Shown here in pieces: positions 8,003 to 15,237 of a DNA stretch of 64,000 bases. The notes below the pieces were generated by a model. The model was not told the origin of the DNA. It worked only from the letters and a program-made list of their open reading frames with translations, and searched no databases. The position numbers were made by a program, and so were the translations under genes. The DNA is from Fodinicurvata sp. EGI_FJ10296 (GTDB lineage: Bacteria; Pseudomonadota; Alphaproteobacteria; DSM-16000; Inquilinaceae), in NCBI RefSeq assembly GCF_040712075.1, contig NZ_JBFCVL010000009.1, positions 62,001 to 126,000 of the forward strand, written 5' to 3'. Each line of letters begins with the position of its first letter. The stretch's first letter is position 1.

Positions 8003-8871
8003 ATGAAATCGATAGACGCCGAGTGCTGCATCGTCGGCGGCGGACCGGCAGGGCTGACGGCCGCGATATTCCTCGCCCGCTTCCGACGACGTTTCGTCCT
8101 GATCGACGCCGGGGAAAGCAGGGCCGCCTGGATACCGCGGACGCACAATCATCCGGCCTTTCCTGATGGTATAAACGGCGATGTGCTCCTGGACCGGATG
8201 CGCGAGCAACTGGCGCATTTCGGTGCGGCACGGCAGTCGGGGCTGGTTGCCGGCGTCCGCCGAAAGCCCGAGGCCGGACTGGTCGTCGAGATGGAGAACG
8301 CGACCGTCGAGGCCCGGTTCCTCGTAATGGCGACAGGCGTCACCGATCGGTTGGCGCTGCCGCCGGAGAGGCCCTGTTTCTGCGCGGCTACACGCCCGAC
8401 ATCATGCTGATCACATTGGGCGGCGAACCCGAACTGTCCGACGAGAATCTCGGGCGGCTGAAATCTGCCGGTATCGGGATGGTATGCACGGCGGTCACCG
8501 GTATCGCCGTAGCGTCCGAGCCCGGTCGCGAGGTGCCCGACGAAGCCGTTGCCGAGCGTGTGACGGCGGGAAGCGGGCCGGGAGTCCGGATCACATTCTC
8601 TGACGGCGCCGAGCGCGTTTTCGATGCCGTCTATTCCGGCCTCGGGGTCGACCCCAACGTCGGTCTTGCGAAATCGCTGGGTATGGTGCTGGGCGAGGGC
8701 GGGCGGATCGTTACCGACGAACGGCAGAAAACCTCGGTGCCGGAGATCTACGCCGCAGGCGACGTCGTGACCGGCTTGAACCAGATCGCGGTCGCCATGG
8801 CCCAGGGCGAAATCGCGGCAACGGCCATTCACAACACCCTGCGTCAGGAAGAGAACCGCTGTCTTGCCTAG
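8003..8871 (+). pseudogene. Thioredoxin-reductase-like NAD(P)/FAD oxidoreductase, internally deleted and frameshifted
   Basis: The gene starts well at 8003 ([21 protein letters not shown] dinucleotide motif GGGPAG) and reads to [14 protein letters not shown] near 8370. It then runs out of frame and stops at 8410. A second frame resumes with [11 protein letters not shown] just upstream of 8404 and continues to a proper family C terminus (TSVPEIYAAGDVV, then a conserved end) at 8871. Compared with the usual flavoprotein of about 300 residues, the central stretch is missing: by my estimate about 40-50 residues, with the pyridine-nucleotide-binding glycine motif and any CxxC pair. The joint lies within gccgccggagaggccctg. 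An internal deletion has therefore both removed function and shifted frame; an assembly error is the alternative. Confidence 0.75.
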
Positions 8872-9042
8872 CCCTGTGGACCGTCCCCCCGGCGCTGGCC
8901 TCAAAGGGACATGACCTGTCGTTCAAAATCGGTTACTGTGAAATCGCTGTTCCGGGATTTCAGGTCGCCCGGTCCGATATGGAAATACGAATTATCGATT
9001 TGTGATTATTGACATACAAGAACACTGTCCAAGGAGAGTGTC

Positions 9043-9231
9043 GTGAGTAAAGAGAGAATCAAAATCGAACAGCAAAGCGGTTTGGGGCTGCTATGGATCG
9101 CCGGCTGGCTGTTCACGATTGGTTACAGCGGTCTGGGCTTCTGGTCGGGCCTGCTTGCAGTCCTGGTGTGGCCGTATTTTCTGGGCACCGATCTGGCTCC
9201 CTTGGGAGAGATCGCTCAATCCGCGCCTTGA
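9043..9231 (+). CDS. Small membrane protein of unknown function
   Basis: A 62-residue protein starting with GTG at 9043, supported by AAGGAG seven bases upstream. A short charged N terminus (MSKERIKIEQQ) precedes two hydrophobic segments (GLLWIAGWLFTIGYSGLGF and LLAVLVWPYFLG), consistent with a small integral membrane protein. I do not recognise the family. It lies alone between the flavoprotein pseudogene and the GyrI-like gene on the same strand. Confidence 0.6.
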   Translation: MSKERIKIEQQSGLGLLWIAGWLFTIGYSGLGFWSGLLAVLVWPYFLGTDLAPLGEIAQSAP

Positions 9232-9300
9232 GCTTGCTGCAGGATCAGATCGTCGGGCCTTGATCAGCCCAACCCGGCGACGGTGTAGAGGAACCCGCTC

Positions 9301-9795
9301 ATGACATTCGAAATCGTAAACGCCGCAGCGCAGCCGATGCTTTTCGTTACACGGACAGCCGGCATGGATTCCACCGAAATTGCCGGCATCATGGGGGAAG
9401 CGTTCGACACGATGGCGGCCTTCATGGGCCGCAATGGAATCGCTCCTGCGGGGGCTCCTTTGGCCATATACCGTGACTGGGATGGGAAGACCATGAAGGT
9501 CGATGTCGGATTTCCCGTCAGTTCGGCCGATGCCGCAATCACCGATCCTCCAGTCACCGATCCCCCAGTCACCGATTCCGGCGTGAAGTCGGGCTGGACG
9601 CCAGACGGCAAGGCCCTGAAGGCGGTGCATCGAGGTGCCTATTCGGAATTGCGTCGAACCTACGATGCGATGGAAAGCCACGTTAACCAGACGGGCATGA
9701 AAACCAGGGATATTGCCTGGGAGGTGTATGTAAATGATCCGGATCAGACGCCGGAAGGCGACCTTCTGACAGAGATCTACATGCCTCTCGCCTGA
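9301..9795 (+). CDS. GyrI-like / AraC effector-binding domain protein
   Basis: A 164-residue stand-alone small-molecule-binding domain of the GyrI/Rob C-terminal type: MTFEIVNAAAQPMLFVTRTAG opens the first beta-alpha-beta unit, LAIYRDWDG and MKVDVGFPV the core strands, AVHRGAYSELRRTYDAM the second unit, and AWEVYVNDPDQTPEGDLLTEIYMPL is the classical GyrI ending. There is no DNA-binding domain. Between the two halves a 15-bp tandem repeat adds an ITDPPVTDPPVTDS loop that ordinary GyrI domains lack. AGAGGAACCCGCTC precedes the ATG. Ligand and role are unknown; such proteins may sequester or hydrolyse xenobiotics. Confidence 0.75.
   Translation: MTFEIVNAAAQPMLFVTRTAGMDSTEIAGIMGEAFDTMAAFMGRNGIAPAGAPLAIYRDWDGKTMKVDVGFPVSSADAAITDPPVTDPPVTDSGVKSGWTPDGKALKAVHRGAYSELRRTYDAMESHVNQTGMKTRDIAWEVYVNDPDQTPEGDLLTEIYMPLA
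9538..9582. repeat. 15-bp tandem repeat, three units
   Basis: Units atcaccgatcctcca, gtcaccgatccccca and gtcaccgattccggc, inside the GyrI-like gene. They encode (I/V)TDPP pentapeptides placed between two structural units of the domain, and preserve the frame. Confidence 0.9.
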
Positions 9796-9869
9796 GGATT
9801 CGGTTCAGCAGCGCGCCACTGCGTGCCACCCCGCAATTCTTCCCGATCCGATCGAATTCCCGACGATGC

Positions 9870-10862
9870 TCAGGAGACAGAGTGGCCCGCGGCATCGTCG
9901 ATCGCAGTCATCACGGCATCCGTGGCCGATTGGTGGATCATGTGGCCAACCCCCGGCACCCGATAGAATTTGCTGCCGGGCACGTCTTCATGAAGCCGTG
10001 CGGAATGCACCCTCGGGTCGATGAGGCGGTCATCGTCCCCGGCGATGATAACGACGGGCAGGTTCAACCGGCCATAGCCGTCGCGCCCGCCGACGGCCTG
10101 GGGAATCAGCAGGGCGGCTTCGGCGGCGCTGGCGGTGAGTTGCGACGGACGCAGCGCCATTTCCTTCGGGAACAGCGCGAACTTGGCCGGAACCGGTGCC
10201 GGCCCGAATATTTTGCGCAAAAGCATCGGCCAGATCAGCCGGCCCAGGATCGGTGCCAGCGTATAGCGGATGATGTCTCCGATAATTGGAATGGCCGGAG
10301 TCGAAAGTCCGATGGCGTCAACTCGGGCCGTTGGATAGTAGTAGCCGGACGCCAGCACGAGGCCACTGACCATTTCGGGATGTCGCTGCGCCAGCGCGAC
10401 GGCCACCGAACAGCCCCAGGAGTGGCCCATGACCGTTGCATGGTCGATGCCGATCCGCCTGAGCGCCGCGTGGATCAGATCGGCCTGTGCCTCCGCACTG
10501 ACGAACCGTCCCGCCGAGCGGTCGCTGTGGCCGTAGCCCGGCCGGTCGAAGGCGATCACGCGGTACCGGCGCGCCGCCATGTTGATCAGACCGCTCGACA
10601 GGAAATCCTGGATCATGCTGCCGTTGCCGTGCAGCAGGACGAGTGCGTGCCCTTGTCCCCGGTCCAGATAATGCAGCCTGGTGCCGTTGACATTGACGAA
10701 CCGTCCGAGCGGCGGGTTATCGCGCTCGGCCTTGCGGGCAAGACTGTGGTTGACCACCGCCATCAGGGCCAGCGCGCCCACTGTGGCGCCGACGGCTGTC
10801 CCGTACTGGCGTGACCGTTGCCTGGATGGCGGCGTCGGTTTCCTTTGTCTGAAGCCGGTCAC
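9870..10862 (-). CDS. Alpha/beta hydrolase with N-terminal membrane anchor
   Basis: A 330-residue alpha/beta hydrolase from the GTG at 10862. The N terminus is basic (FRQRKPTPPSRQRSR), then a hydrophobic segment (GTAVGATVGALALMAVV) likely anchors or exports it. The hydrolase fold follows: oxyanion motif HGNGSM, nucleophile elbow GHSWGCS, acid residue in IIAGDDDRLID and catalytic His in GVGHMIHQ. The set is complete, so it should be active on an ester, epoxide or haloalkane; the substrate is unknown. The open frame extends further upstream to 11066, but that part overlaps the DsbA-like gene and is not expected to be coding. The start has only a distant AGGA. Confidence 0.75.
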   Translation of the reverse strand: MTGFRQRKPTPPSRQRSRQYGTAVGATVGALALMAVVNHSLARKAERDNPPLGRFVNVNGTRLHYLDRGQGHALVLLHGNGSMIQDFLSSGLINMAARRYRVIAFDRPGYGHSDRSAGRFVSAEAQADLIHAALRRIGIDHATVMGHSWGCSVAVALAQRHPEMVSGLVLASGYYYPTARVDAIGLSTPAIPIIGDIIRYTLAPILGRLIWPMLLRKIFGPAPVPAKFALFPKEMALRPSQLTASAAEAALLIPQAVGGRDGYGRLNLPVVIIAGDDDRLIDPRVHSARLHEDVPGSKFYRVPGVGHMIHQSATDAVMTAIDDAAGHSVS

Positions 10863-10941
10863 GAATTTTACCCGTCCTGTTGTGTCCCCTTCATCTGCGG
10901 GCCAACCGCCGCCGGGTCCGCTTGTTCCATTCCTCGTGCGT

Positions 10942-11541
10942 TTATGCTGCCGCGAGCGCTCGATCCACGAAGTCGAGCCGGTCCTGGCCCCAGAACAAAT
11001 CGCCGTTGACGATATAGGTGGGCGAACCGAAAACGTCGCGGTCAATGGCCTCCTGTGTGAACGCATCGAAGCGGTGCCGCACGTCGTCGTCGGCCGATGC
11101 CGTGATCAGCGCCTTGCCGTCGAAACCGGCGGCGTCAGCAATGGCGGTCAGGGTCGCCGGGTCGGCGATGTCGCGTTCCTCTGCCCAGACAGCGCGCAGA
11201 ATGGCGTGGGCGAGCGGGCCGGGATCATGGCCGAGCGTGTCGGCGGCGACCACCAGCTGGGAAGCGGGAATGGTGTCGACCGGAAAGTATTTCGGCTCCA
11301 GTGTCAGCGGCACATCGAGAAAATCGCGCCAGCGCTGCAATTCGGCCATCCGGTAACGCTGCCGCTGAATCGCGCGTTTGGCGAGCGGCAGTCCGCCGGA
11401 CACCGGAAATATCTTCGCAAGATCCACCGGGCGATGGGCGATCGTTGCGCCGTGTCTGGCGGCGATTTCATAAAGCCGGGCGCTGCCCAGATACGTCCAC
11501 GGCGATGACAGGAAGCAATAATAGTCCACTGACTTGGTCAT
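10942..11541 (-). CDS. 2-hydroxychromene-2-carboxylate isomerase, DsbA family
   Basis: A 199-residue thioredoxin-fold (kappa-GST-like) protein starting MTKSVDYYCFLSSPWTYLGS. The SPWTYLG motif near residues 12-18 holds the Ser that replaces the DsbA CxxC and binds glutathione in this isomerase family. FGSPTYIVNGDLFWGQDRLDFV near the C terminus contains the cis-proline loop and the typical family ending. HCCA isomerases act in aromatic (naphthalene-type) degradation, but family members are widespread and no other such genes are here, so the true substrate is open. The start at 11541 was chosen because upstream residues do not fit the family. Confidence 0.8.
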   Translation of the reverse strand: MTKSVDYYCFLSSPWTYLGSARLYEIAARHGATIAHRPVDLAKIFPVSGGLPLAKRAIQRQRYRMAELQRWRDFLDVPLTLEPKYFPVDTIPASQLVVAADTLGHDPGPLAHAILRAVWAEERDIADPATLTAIADAAGFDGKALITASADDDVRHRFDAFTQEAIDRDVFGSPTYIVNGDLFWGQDRLDFVDRALAAA

Positions 11542-11554
11542 TTTTCGGATTTCC

Positions 11555-12015
11555 CTATACGTCGCCGCCATCCCTGCCGGCAGTTTTCGAATCAGGTTCG
11601 AGCAAGGCGGCAAGTTTCTTTGGCGCGATCAATGAATAGCTGCGGCGGACGATGAACCGCACTTCATCCCAGTCGGGCCCAGAGGCTGGATCGTCGTCCA
11701 GTCGCATGCCGACCCAGCCCTTGGGTCCGAGATAGGGCGGCACGAAAAACCGATTGGGGTCGGCGCCGACAAGGACCTCCTGGCTGCCGGGCGGGGCCTG
11801 GACCACACCCTCGTTTCGCCGTCGCCGCTGTGCTCCATGGCAAAGATCCGGTCGCGGACGCGATATGTGGGCTCGCCCCACGCTTTTTTCTCGGTCGCTT
11901 CGGGTAGTGCCAGACACAAGGCACGCAGGCGCTTGGCCGGTGGAAGGTCGTCTGCGGCCCCGTCGCCGGTGCTGCGCTTGGCCGGAGCCCCGTCATTGGG
12001 CGTTTGCTGCGTCAT
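11555..12015 (-). pseudogene. MmcQ/YjbR-like DNA-binding-fold protein, frameshifted
   Basis: The first frame (ATG 12015) reads LCLALPEATEKKAWGEPTYRVRDRIFAMEHSGDGETRVW, the conserved first half of the MmcQ/YjbR family. It then leaves the family consensus. A second frame continues exactly with QAPPGSQEVLVGADPNRFFV, PYLGPKGWVGMRLD and VRRSYSLIAPKKLAALL to a stop at 11555. The switch lies near 11800-11806 and needs one inserted base to restore the reading V-W-x-QAPPG. Either a genuine single-base deletion or a sequencing error. Otherwise the gene would be a normal protein of about 150 residues. Its ATG overlaps the acetamidase stop by four bases. Confidence 0.75.
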
Positions 12016-12953
12016 GGTTTCTCAAGATACCGCTTTTCGAGCATCATGTGGATGCCCTTGTTGCCGTTGACCACCTGTGTGACCCGCAGGTCGCCGACGA
12101 GGCTGCACAACGCAAACGCTTCGTAGCGGTCGATACCGGCGCGCGCCACGATCAGGTCGATCATCTGGCGGAGCGCGATCTGGGCGGCGGTGTCCAGATC
12201 GGGATCGAAGGCCATGGTGATCATGTGGCCCGGCGTTTCGGCCAACGGCCAGACGAGGTTCAGATCCTGGCGGACCGTCAGATCGAAGGTGCCGATCAGG
12301 CCGGTTTCAATGGCGGTGACGCAGACCTCGCCGTCGCCTTGCGCGCCGTGGCCGTCGCCGACCGAAAAGCGCGCCCCATCGACATGGATGGGAAGATAAA
12401 GGGTCGTTCCGGCAACCAGTTCCTTGTTGTCGAGATTGCCGCCATTGCGACGGGGCGGCAACGTCGAGATCCGCCCCCAGGCCGGCGGCGGCGCCACAGC
12501 CATGACGCCGAAGAACGGCGCCAGCGGTATGTCCATGCCCCAGGGTGTCCGGCCGATGCCCTTTTCACGGTCGAGCGGGACGTGAAACAGGCGGCGCTCC
12601 TCGAAATCGTCGGGCAGGGCGCCCTTCAGCGGCTGGACATAGGTGTATCCCCAGTCGTAATGGAGTTCGATCGAGCGAATGTCGACCTGCAACACATCGC
12701 CGGCGCGTGCGCCGCGAACGGCGACCGGGCCGGTGCACATATGGCCGGGCAGCCGCTGCGGGACATGGGCATGGACCGCCTTCAGCGCATCGGGGATGTC
12801 GAACGACGGAGCGGGCAGGACCTCCGGTCCGCCGGAAACGGTCGCAATTGTGACGGTGTCGCCGCTATCGACGGTCAGGACCGGGTCCAGTGTTGCATCG
12901 AACCAGCCCCAGTGGACGGTTTCCGCTCCCGGTTCGAGCCTCTGATTGGTCAT
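12012..12953 (-). CDS. Acetamidase/formamidase family protein
   Basis: A 313-residue amidohydrolase of the FmdA_AmdA family, which releases ammonia from formamide, acetamide or related short amides in the cytoplasm. Family landmarks are HWGWFD and DSGDTVTI near the N terminus, HVPQRLPGHMCTGPV, the central PRRNGGNLDNKEL segment with the conserved Asn-Asp metal region, VGDGHGAQGDGEVC, and the C-terminal DLRVTQVVNG. Length is in the family's range. It is the first gene of the minus-strand run continuing to the MmcQ-like and DsbA-like genes, and its stop overlaps the next ATG (ATGA). It diverges from the class V aminotransferase gene. Confidence 0.85.
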   Translation of the reverse strand: MTNQRLEPGAETVHWGWFDATLDPVLTVDSGDTVTIATVSGGPEVLPAPSFDIPDALKAVHAHVPQRLPGHMCTGPVAVRGARAGDVLQVDIRSIELHYDWGYTYVQPLKGALPDDFEERRLFHVPLDREKGIGRTPWGMDIPLAPFFGVMAVAPPPAWGRISTLPPRRNGGNLDNKELVAGTTLYLPIHVDGARFSVGDGHGAQGDGEVCVTAIETGLIGTFDLTVRQDLNLVWPLAETPGHMITMAFDPDLDTAAQIALRQMIDLIVARAGIDRYEAFALCSLVGDLRVTQVVNGNKGIHMMLEKRYLEKP

Positions 12954-13048
12954 TCGTCCCTCGTCGCTTGTCGATTACGTCCCTGCCGCCGCCTGCTGGC
13001 TGGCTGCGGGGCGGATGATCCCCGACGGTCCGCCGCGCGGCGGTTCGT

Positions 13049-13096
13049 GTCAAGCATCCGGTCAAGTGCCCGGTCAAGCTTCTGGTCAAGCCTCTG
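13049..13096. repeat. 12-bp tandem repeat, four units, intergenic
   Basis: Four direct units of gtcaagcNtcYg (13049-13060, 13061-13072, 13073-13084, 13085-13096) between the divergent acetamidase and aminotransferase genes. On the minus strand each unit contains CTTGAC, so a TTGAC (-35-like) element recurs every 12 bases upstream of the acetamidase gene. It could be a regulatory repeat or simply replication slippage. Confidence 0.85.
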
Positions 13097-13183
13097 GACA
13101 TGGGAACGGCAGTTGGACGACTATGATCGAATGACGGATCGGGACCGGCCGGTGTGGTATCGGCGGCGCGATCCCGCCATACC

Positions 13184-13213
13184 TGTCACAATGAATTCTG
13201 TCACAATGAAGAG
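13184..13213. repeat. 15-bp direct duplication at the aminotransferase start
   Basis: Two adjacent 15-bp units, tgtcacaatgaattc and tgtcacaatgaagag, 12 of 15 identical. Each contains an ATG in the frame of the downstream aminotransferase (13191 and 13206), so the duplication multiplies potential start codons. Confidence 0.85.
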
Positions 13214-13220
13214 CATGATC

Positions 13221-14417
13221 ATGTCACTGGCCGGCGGTCGCGAAATCCTCAGCATTCCCGGACCGACAACGGTTCCCGATCGGGTTCTGTCGGCGATGCA
13301 CCGTCCGGCGGTGGATATCTATTCAGGGCCGCTGGTCGACCTGACGGACCACTGTCTGGCCGAACTGCGCGGTTTGTTCGCCGTTGGCGATGGCCGGGCG
13401 TATATCTATGCCGCCAACGGGCACGGCGCCTGGGAAGCGGCATTGTCCAATGTCCTGTCGCGCGGCGACCGGATTCTGGTTCTGGAAAGCGGCCGTTTCG
13501 CCGCCGGCTGGGGGCAGATGGCAGGCGATCTGGGTGTCGAGGTTACGACGCTGGCCGGCGACTGGCGCCGCGCCGTCGATCCGGCGGCGGTCGAAGACGC
13601 CCTGCGCAAGGATACCGAGCACCGGATCAAGGCGATCCTCGTCGTTCAGGTCGACACCGCTTCCGGCGTGGTCAACGATATTCCGGCAATCGCCGCCGCG
13701 CGCGCGGCGGCCGGCCATCCGGCGCTGCTGATGGCCGACTGTATCGCATCGCTGGCCTGCATGCCGTTCGACATGGCCGCCTGGGACGTCGATGTCGCCG
13801 TATCGGGATCGCAGAAGGGGCTGATGACGCCGCCGGGCCTCGGCTTCGTCGCGGCGCGGGGTCGCGCGTTCGAGGCGCATGGGCGTGCCGATCTGCGCAC
13901 CCGGTACTGGGACTGGACAGAGCGCGACGGCCCCGAGCACTACCAGAAATATTGCGGCACCCCTCCGGAGCATCTGCTTTTCGGCCTGACAGAGGCCCTG
14001 GTCATGCTGCGCGAGGAGGGGCTTGACGCCGTCCACGCCCGGCATCGCCTGCTGGCCGGCATGGTGCATGCCGCCGTTGACGGCTGGTCCGTGCCTGACG
14101 GAATTTCGTGCAACGTGATCGATCCGGCCCATCGGTCGCCGTCGGTGACGACTGTGCTGCTGCCGCCCGGCATCGATCCGGAGACCGTTCGGGGCGCTGC
14201 CTCACGCACATGCGGGGTCGTGCTGGGCAGCGGCATCGGCGCCCTGGATGGCAAGGGATTCCGCATCGCTCATATGGGCCACTGCAACGCCGGCGCGACG
14301 CTGGGCGTGCTGGGTGCGGTGGAAACGGCGCTGGCGCTGGTCGGGATCGATCACACGCCCGGCGGTGTTCAGGCCGCTGTCCGTCATCTGCAAGAGGTGA
14401 CGGCAAAGGCGGGATAG
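13221..14417 (+). CDS. Class V aminotransferase (alanine/serine-glyoxylate aminotransferase family)
   Basis: A 398-residue PLP enzyme of the alanine-glyoxylate / serine-glyoxylate / serine-pyruvate group. It begins MSLAGGREILSIPGPTTVPDRV, the hallmark start of the family. The PLP-binding Asp is in ALLMADCIAS and the Schiff-base Lys in VSGSQKGLMTPPGLGF near residue 200. FRIAHMGHCN near the end carries the substrate-carboxylate Arg. It would transfer an amino group from Ala or Ser to glyoxylate or another keto acid. Four in-frame ATGs lie close together (13191, 13206, 13215, 13221); 13221 is preferred because GAAGAG sits six bases before it and the protein start then fits the family. Confidence 0.85.
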   Translation: MSLAGGREILSIPGPTTVPDRVLSAMHRPAVDIYSGPLVDLTDHCLAELRGLFAVGDGRAYIYAANGHGAWEAALSNVLSRGDRILVLESGRFAAGWGQMAGDLGVEVTTLAGDWRRAVDPAAVEDALRKDTEHRIKAILVVQVDTASGVVNDIPAIAAARAAAGHPALLMADCIASLACMPFDMAAWDVDVAVSGSQKGLMTPPGLGFVAARGRAFEAHGRADLRTRYWDWTERDGPEHYQKYCGTPPEHLLFGLTEALVMLREEGLDAVHARHRLLAGMVHAAVDGWSVPDGISCNVIDPAHRSPSVTTVLLPPGIDPETVRGAASRTCGVVLGSGIGALDGKGFRIAHMGHCNAGATLGVLGAVETALALVGIDHTPGGVQAAVRHLQEVTAKAG

Positions 14418-14424
14418 GATGACG

Positions 14425-14456
14425 GGCAAGCAAGCAGGCGTGCCCCCGTGCTTGCC
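14425..14456 (+). terminator. Hairpin after the aminotransferase gene
   Basis: GGCAAGCA (14425-14432) pairs perfectly with TGCTTGCC (14449-14456) across a 16-base loop, beginning eight bases after the stop codon. No T-run follows, so this is a weak terminator candidate or an mRNA-end stabiliser. Confidence 0.45.
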
Positions 14457-14526
14457 GGTCAAGGCTTAACGCGGTAAACGGTCGTCTGCCGACCGCCGGC
14501 AGAGACCGTCAACCAGGGGAGTATCC

Positions 14527-14997
14527 ATGGTCGAGTTGGACCGCGACTATCTGCTTGAGCAGCTCGAAAAGCTCGGGTCGCAGGATGACACTACCGTACT
14601 CGAAGCTGCGCGTGCCGCCCATCGCCATGTCGAGGCCGCCGGCTTCACCTGGGACGATGTGCTCGAGCCGGATGAGGATGATTTCGACGAGGACGACCTC
14701 GACGAGGATGAGCTGGACGGGGACGAAGTCGACAGGGATGACCTCGACGGGGACGACGAACTCGGCCCCGACGATGACGAAGACGAGCTTGAAGACGGAG
14801 CCGGGAAGGGTGACGATGAATCCGGCGGGCAAGGCGACGAAGGCCGGCTGATTTCCGAACTTCTGGCAAACGACGCCGTCACCGAGGATACGCGCGAGGA
14901 TCTGGTCGATATGCAGGCCGATTTCCAGAACGGCCAGCTGAGCGCCATGGATCGCCGTTTCATCCGCGCCCTCGCGAAGCGGCTGGACATTCGGTAG
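14527..14997 (+). CDS. Highly acidic protein of unknown function
   Basis: A 156-residue protein in three parts. The N terminus (about 1-45) is a predicted helical region ending AAGFTWDDVLEPD. The middle (about 46-105) is almost entirely Asp/Glu, built from irregular DEDDLDED-type repeats. The C terminus (about 108-156) is a second helical domain, RLISELLANDAVTEDTREDL to RRFIRALAKRLDIR. AGGGGAG precedes ATG 14527. The N- and C-terminal halves resemble domains seen together in small alphaproteobacterial proteins of unknown function. The acidic middle could be a flexible, cation-binding or nucleic-acid-mimicking linker; I do not assign a role. It stands alone. Confidence 0.65.
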   Translation: MVELDRDYLLEQLEKLGSQDDTTVLEAARAAHRHVEAAGFTWDDVLEPDEDDFDEDDLDEDELDGDEVDRDDLDGDDELGPDDDEDELEDGAGKGDDESGGQGDEGRLISELLANDAVTEDTREDLVDMQADFQNGQLSAMDRRFIRALAKRLDIR

Positions 14998-15180
14998 CGA
15001 AGACTCCGGCGGGCCGGCTGGCGCAGCAGTTTCCCTGCTCGTCACGGCCCGCCGTACTCCGGAAAATCTGACACCAGAACCGAGACCGACCGGCAGGTTG
15101 CCGAAATGGCGCGCGCGAAGGACGCAGCGCCCGGCGAGGGCGTGCGCGCAAATTTCCTTGACCCGAACGCTGTTATTCTC

Positions 15181-15237
15181 CATTTCCCGTTAGTGATATA
15201 CCTAATTGAAGTTTCTACGGCGAGGAAATGGGAAATG
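15181..15237 (+). promoter_or_regulatory. Inverted repeat covering the RBS and start codon of the ATP-grasp gene
   Basis: Positions 15181-15191 (catttcccgtt) are complementary to 15227-15237 (aatgggaaatg) at 10 of 11 positions plus a G-U pair, with a 35-base loop. The 3' arm contains the GGGAA ribosome-binding region and the ATG (15235-15237). The mRNA could therefore fold to hide its own start. The enclosed loop is AT-rich. Confidence 0.4.

Noticed and set aside
11754..13190. N-terminal extension of the class V aminotransferase frame by nearly 500 codons
   Set aside because: It lies antisense to the acetamidase and MmcQ-like genes, and the aminotransferase family starts at MSLAGGRE.
14547..14990. 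A Ser-rich antisense frame opposite the acidic protein gene
   Set aside because: Poly-Ser/Ser-Arg is simply the reverse reading of Asp/Glu repeats; the sense strand has a strong ribosome-binding site.
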